A DNA stretch of 32,997 bases from Firmicutes bacterium UBA3914 (GTDB lineage: Bacteria; Bacillota; Limnochordia; Darwinibacteriales; Darwinibacteriaceae), in NCBI GenBank assembly GCA_002391385.1, contig DGEY01000085.1, forward strand, positions 18,512 to 51,508, written 5' to 3'. Under the pieces are notes generated by a model, which did not search any database, was not told the origin of the DNA, and was given only the letters and a program-made list of their open reading frames with translations. Within the stretch, counting starts at the first letter, position 1. Every line of letters begins with the position of its first letter. Of the stretch, positions 32,927 to 32,997 are shown piece after piece. The translations under genes were made by a program, and so were the position numbers.

Positions 32927-32997
32927 AGGGGAGTAGCTCAATTGGTAGAGCATCGGTCTCCAAAACCGAGGGCTGCGGGTTCGAGTCCTGTCTCCCC
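32927..32997 (+). tRNA. tRNA-Trp (CCA), 3' end cut by the window
   Basis: The cloverleaf begins AGGGGAG with D arm GCTC/GAGC, anticodon stem TCGGT/ACCGA around CTCCAAA (anticodon CCA, Trp), and T arm with GTTCGAGTC. The acceptor 3' strand CTCCCC is reached at the window end, so the last acceptor base, discriminator and CCA lie outside. It is the cognate of the T-box on trpS about 7 kb away. Confidence 0.92.

Overview
The window looks like a chromosomal segment of a motile, endospore-forming member of the Bacillota (Firmicutes). By eye it is fairly GC-rich, near 60%. The evidence is Bacillus/Clostridium-type: FliY as a flagellar switch protein with a CheC/CheD/CheB/CheR adaptation set, SpoVK, two CotF-like coat proteins, a Trp T-box leader on trpS, a divergent lexA/yneA SOS pair, and strong Shine-Dalgarno sequences before nearly every gene. 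A DUF438-hemerythrin-PAS protein and a stand-alone PduL suggest an anaerobic or microaerobic fermentative lifestyle (inference). I see no phage, transposon, CRISPR array or rRNA.

Region 1 (1-9007, + strand) is one tight motility/chemotaxis operon: the end of fliM, then fliY, cheA, cheY, a CheC-like phosphatase, cheD, cheB, cheR, a FapA/DUF342 protein with a Jag-like N-terminus, and a Gx-family membrane protein. Region 2 (9004-10086, - strand) is a two-gene membrane operon, DUF421 then DUF4363. Region 3 (10146-20788, + strand) starts at a good sigma-A promoter and runs miaB, mutS, mutL, miaA, spoVK, an 83-aa unknown, a YnbB-type PLP enzyme, mgtC/sapB and surE. It resembles the miaB-mutS-mutL-miaA-spoVK-ynbB order of Bacillus, but no hfq or hflX is present between miaA and ynbB. 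It ends at a probable terminator.

Region 4 (20869-21754, + strand) holds three small genes I do not recognise. It is followed by a bidirectional terminator shared with lexA. Region 5 (21792-22898) is the SOS pair: lexA and yneA diverge around three LexA-box-like palindromes and two well-formed promoters. Region 6 (23087-25396, - strand) is a Trp T-box leader, trpS and a GNAT-like gene that appears to share the T-box transcript. Region 7 (25509-27314) has degV (+) converging with, and overlapping by 60 bp, a NUDIX hydrolase (-). Further upstream on the - strand lie tRNA-fMet and trxA, and the trxA promoter spacer carries a CsoR-type palindrome. Region 8 (27319-29317, - strand) has a DEDD exonuclease with an apparently non-standard start and the DUF438-hemerythrin-PAS protein. 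Region 9 (29498-30190, +) is a pair of CotF-like coat genes. Region 10 (30196-32813, -) is a pduL-tkt operon. The window closes with a tRNA-Trp (+), cut at its last base or bases.

I found no wholly new defence or mobile system. The most noteworthy signals are the CsoR-like operator in the trxA promoter, the GNAT gene under apparent tRNA-Trp control, the exonuclease start, the three-gene unknown cluster and the variant catalytic motifs in CheC, CheR and MutL.
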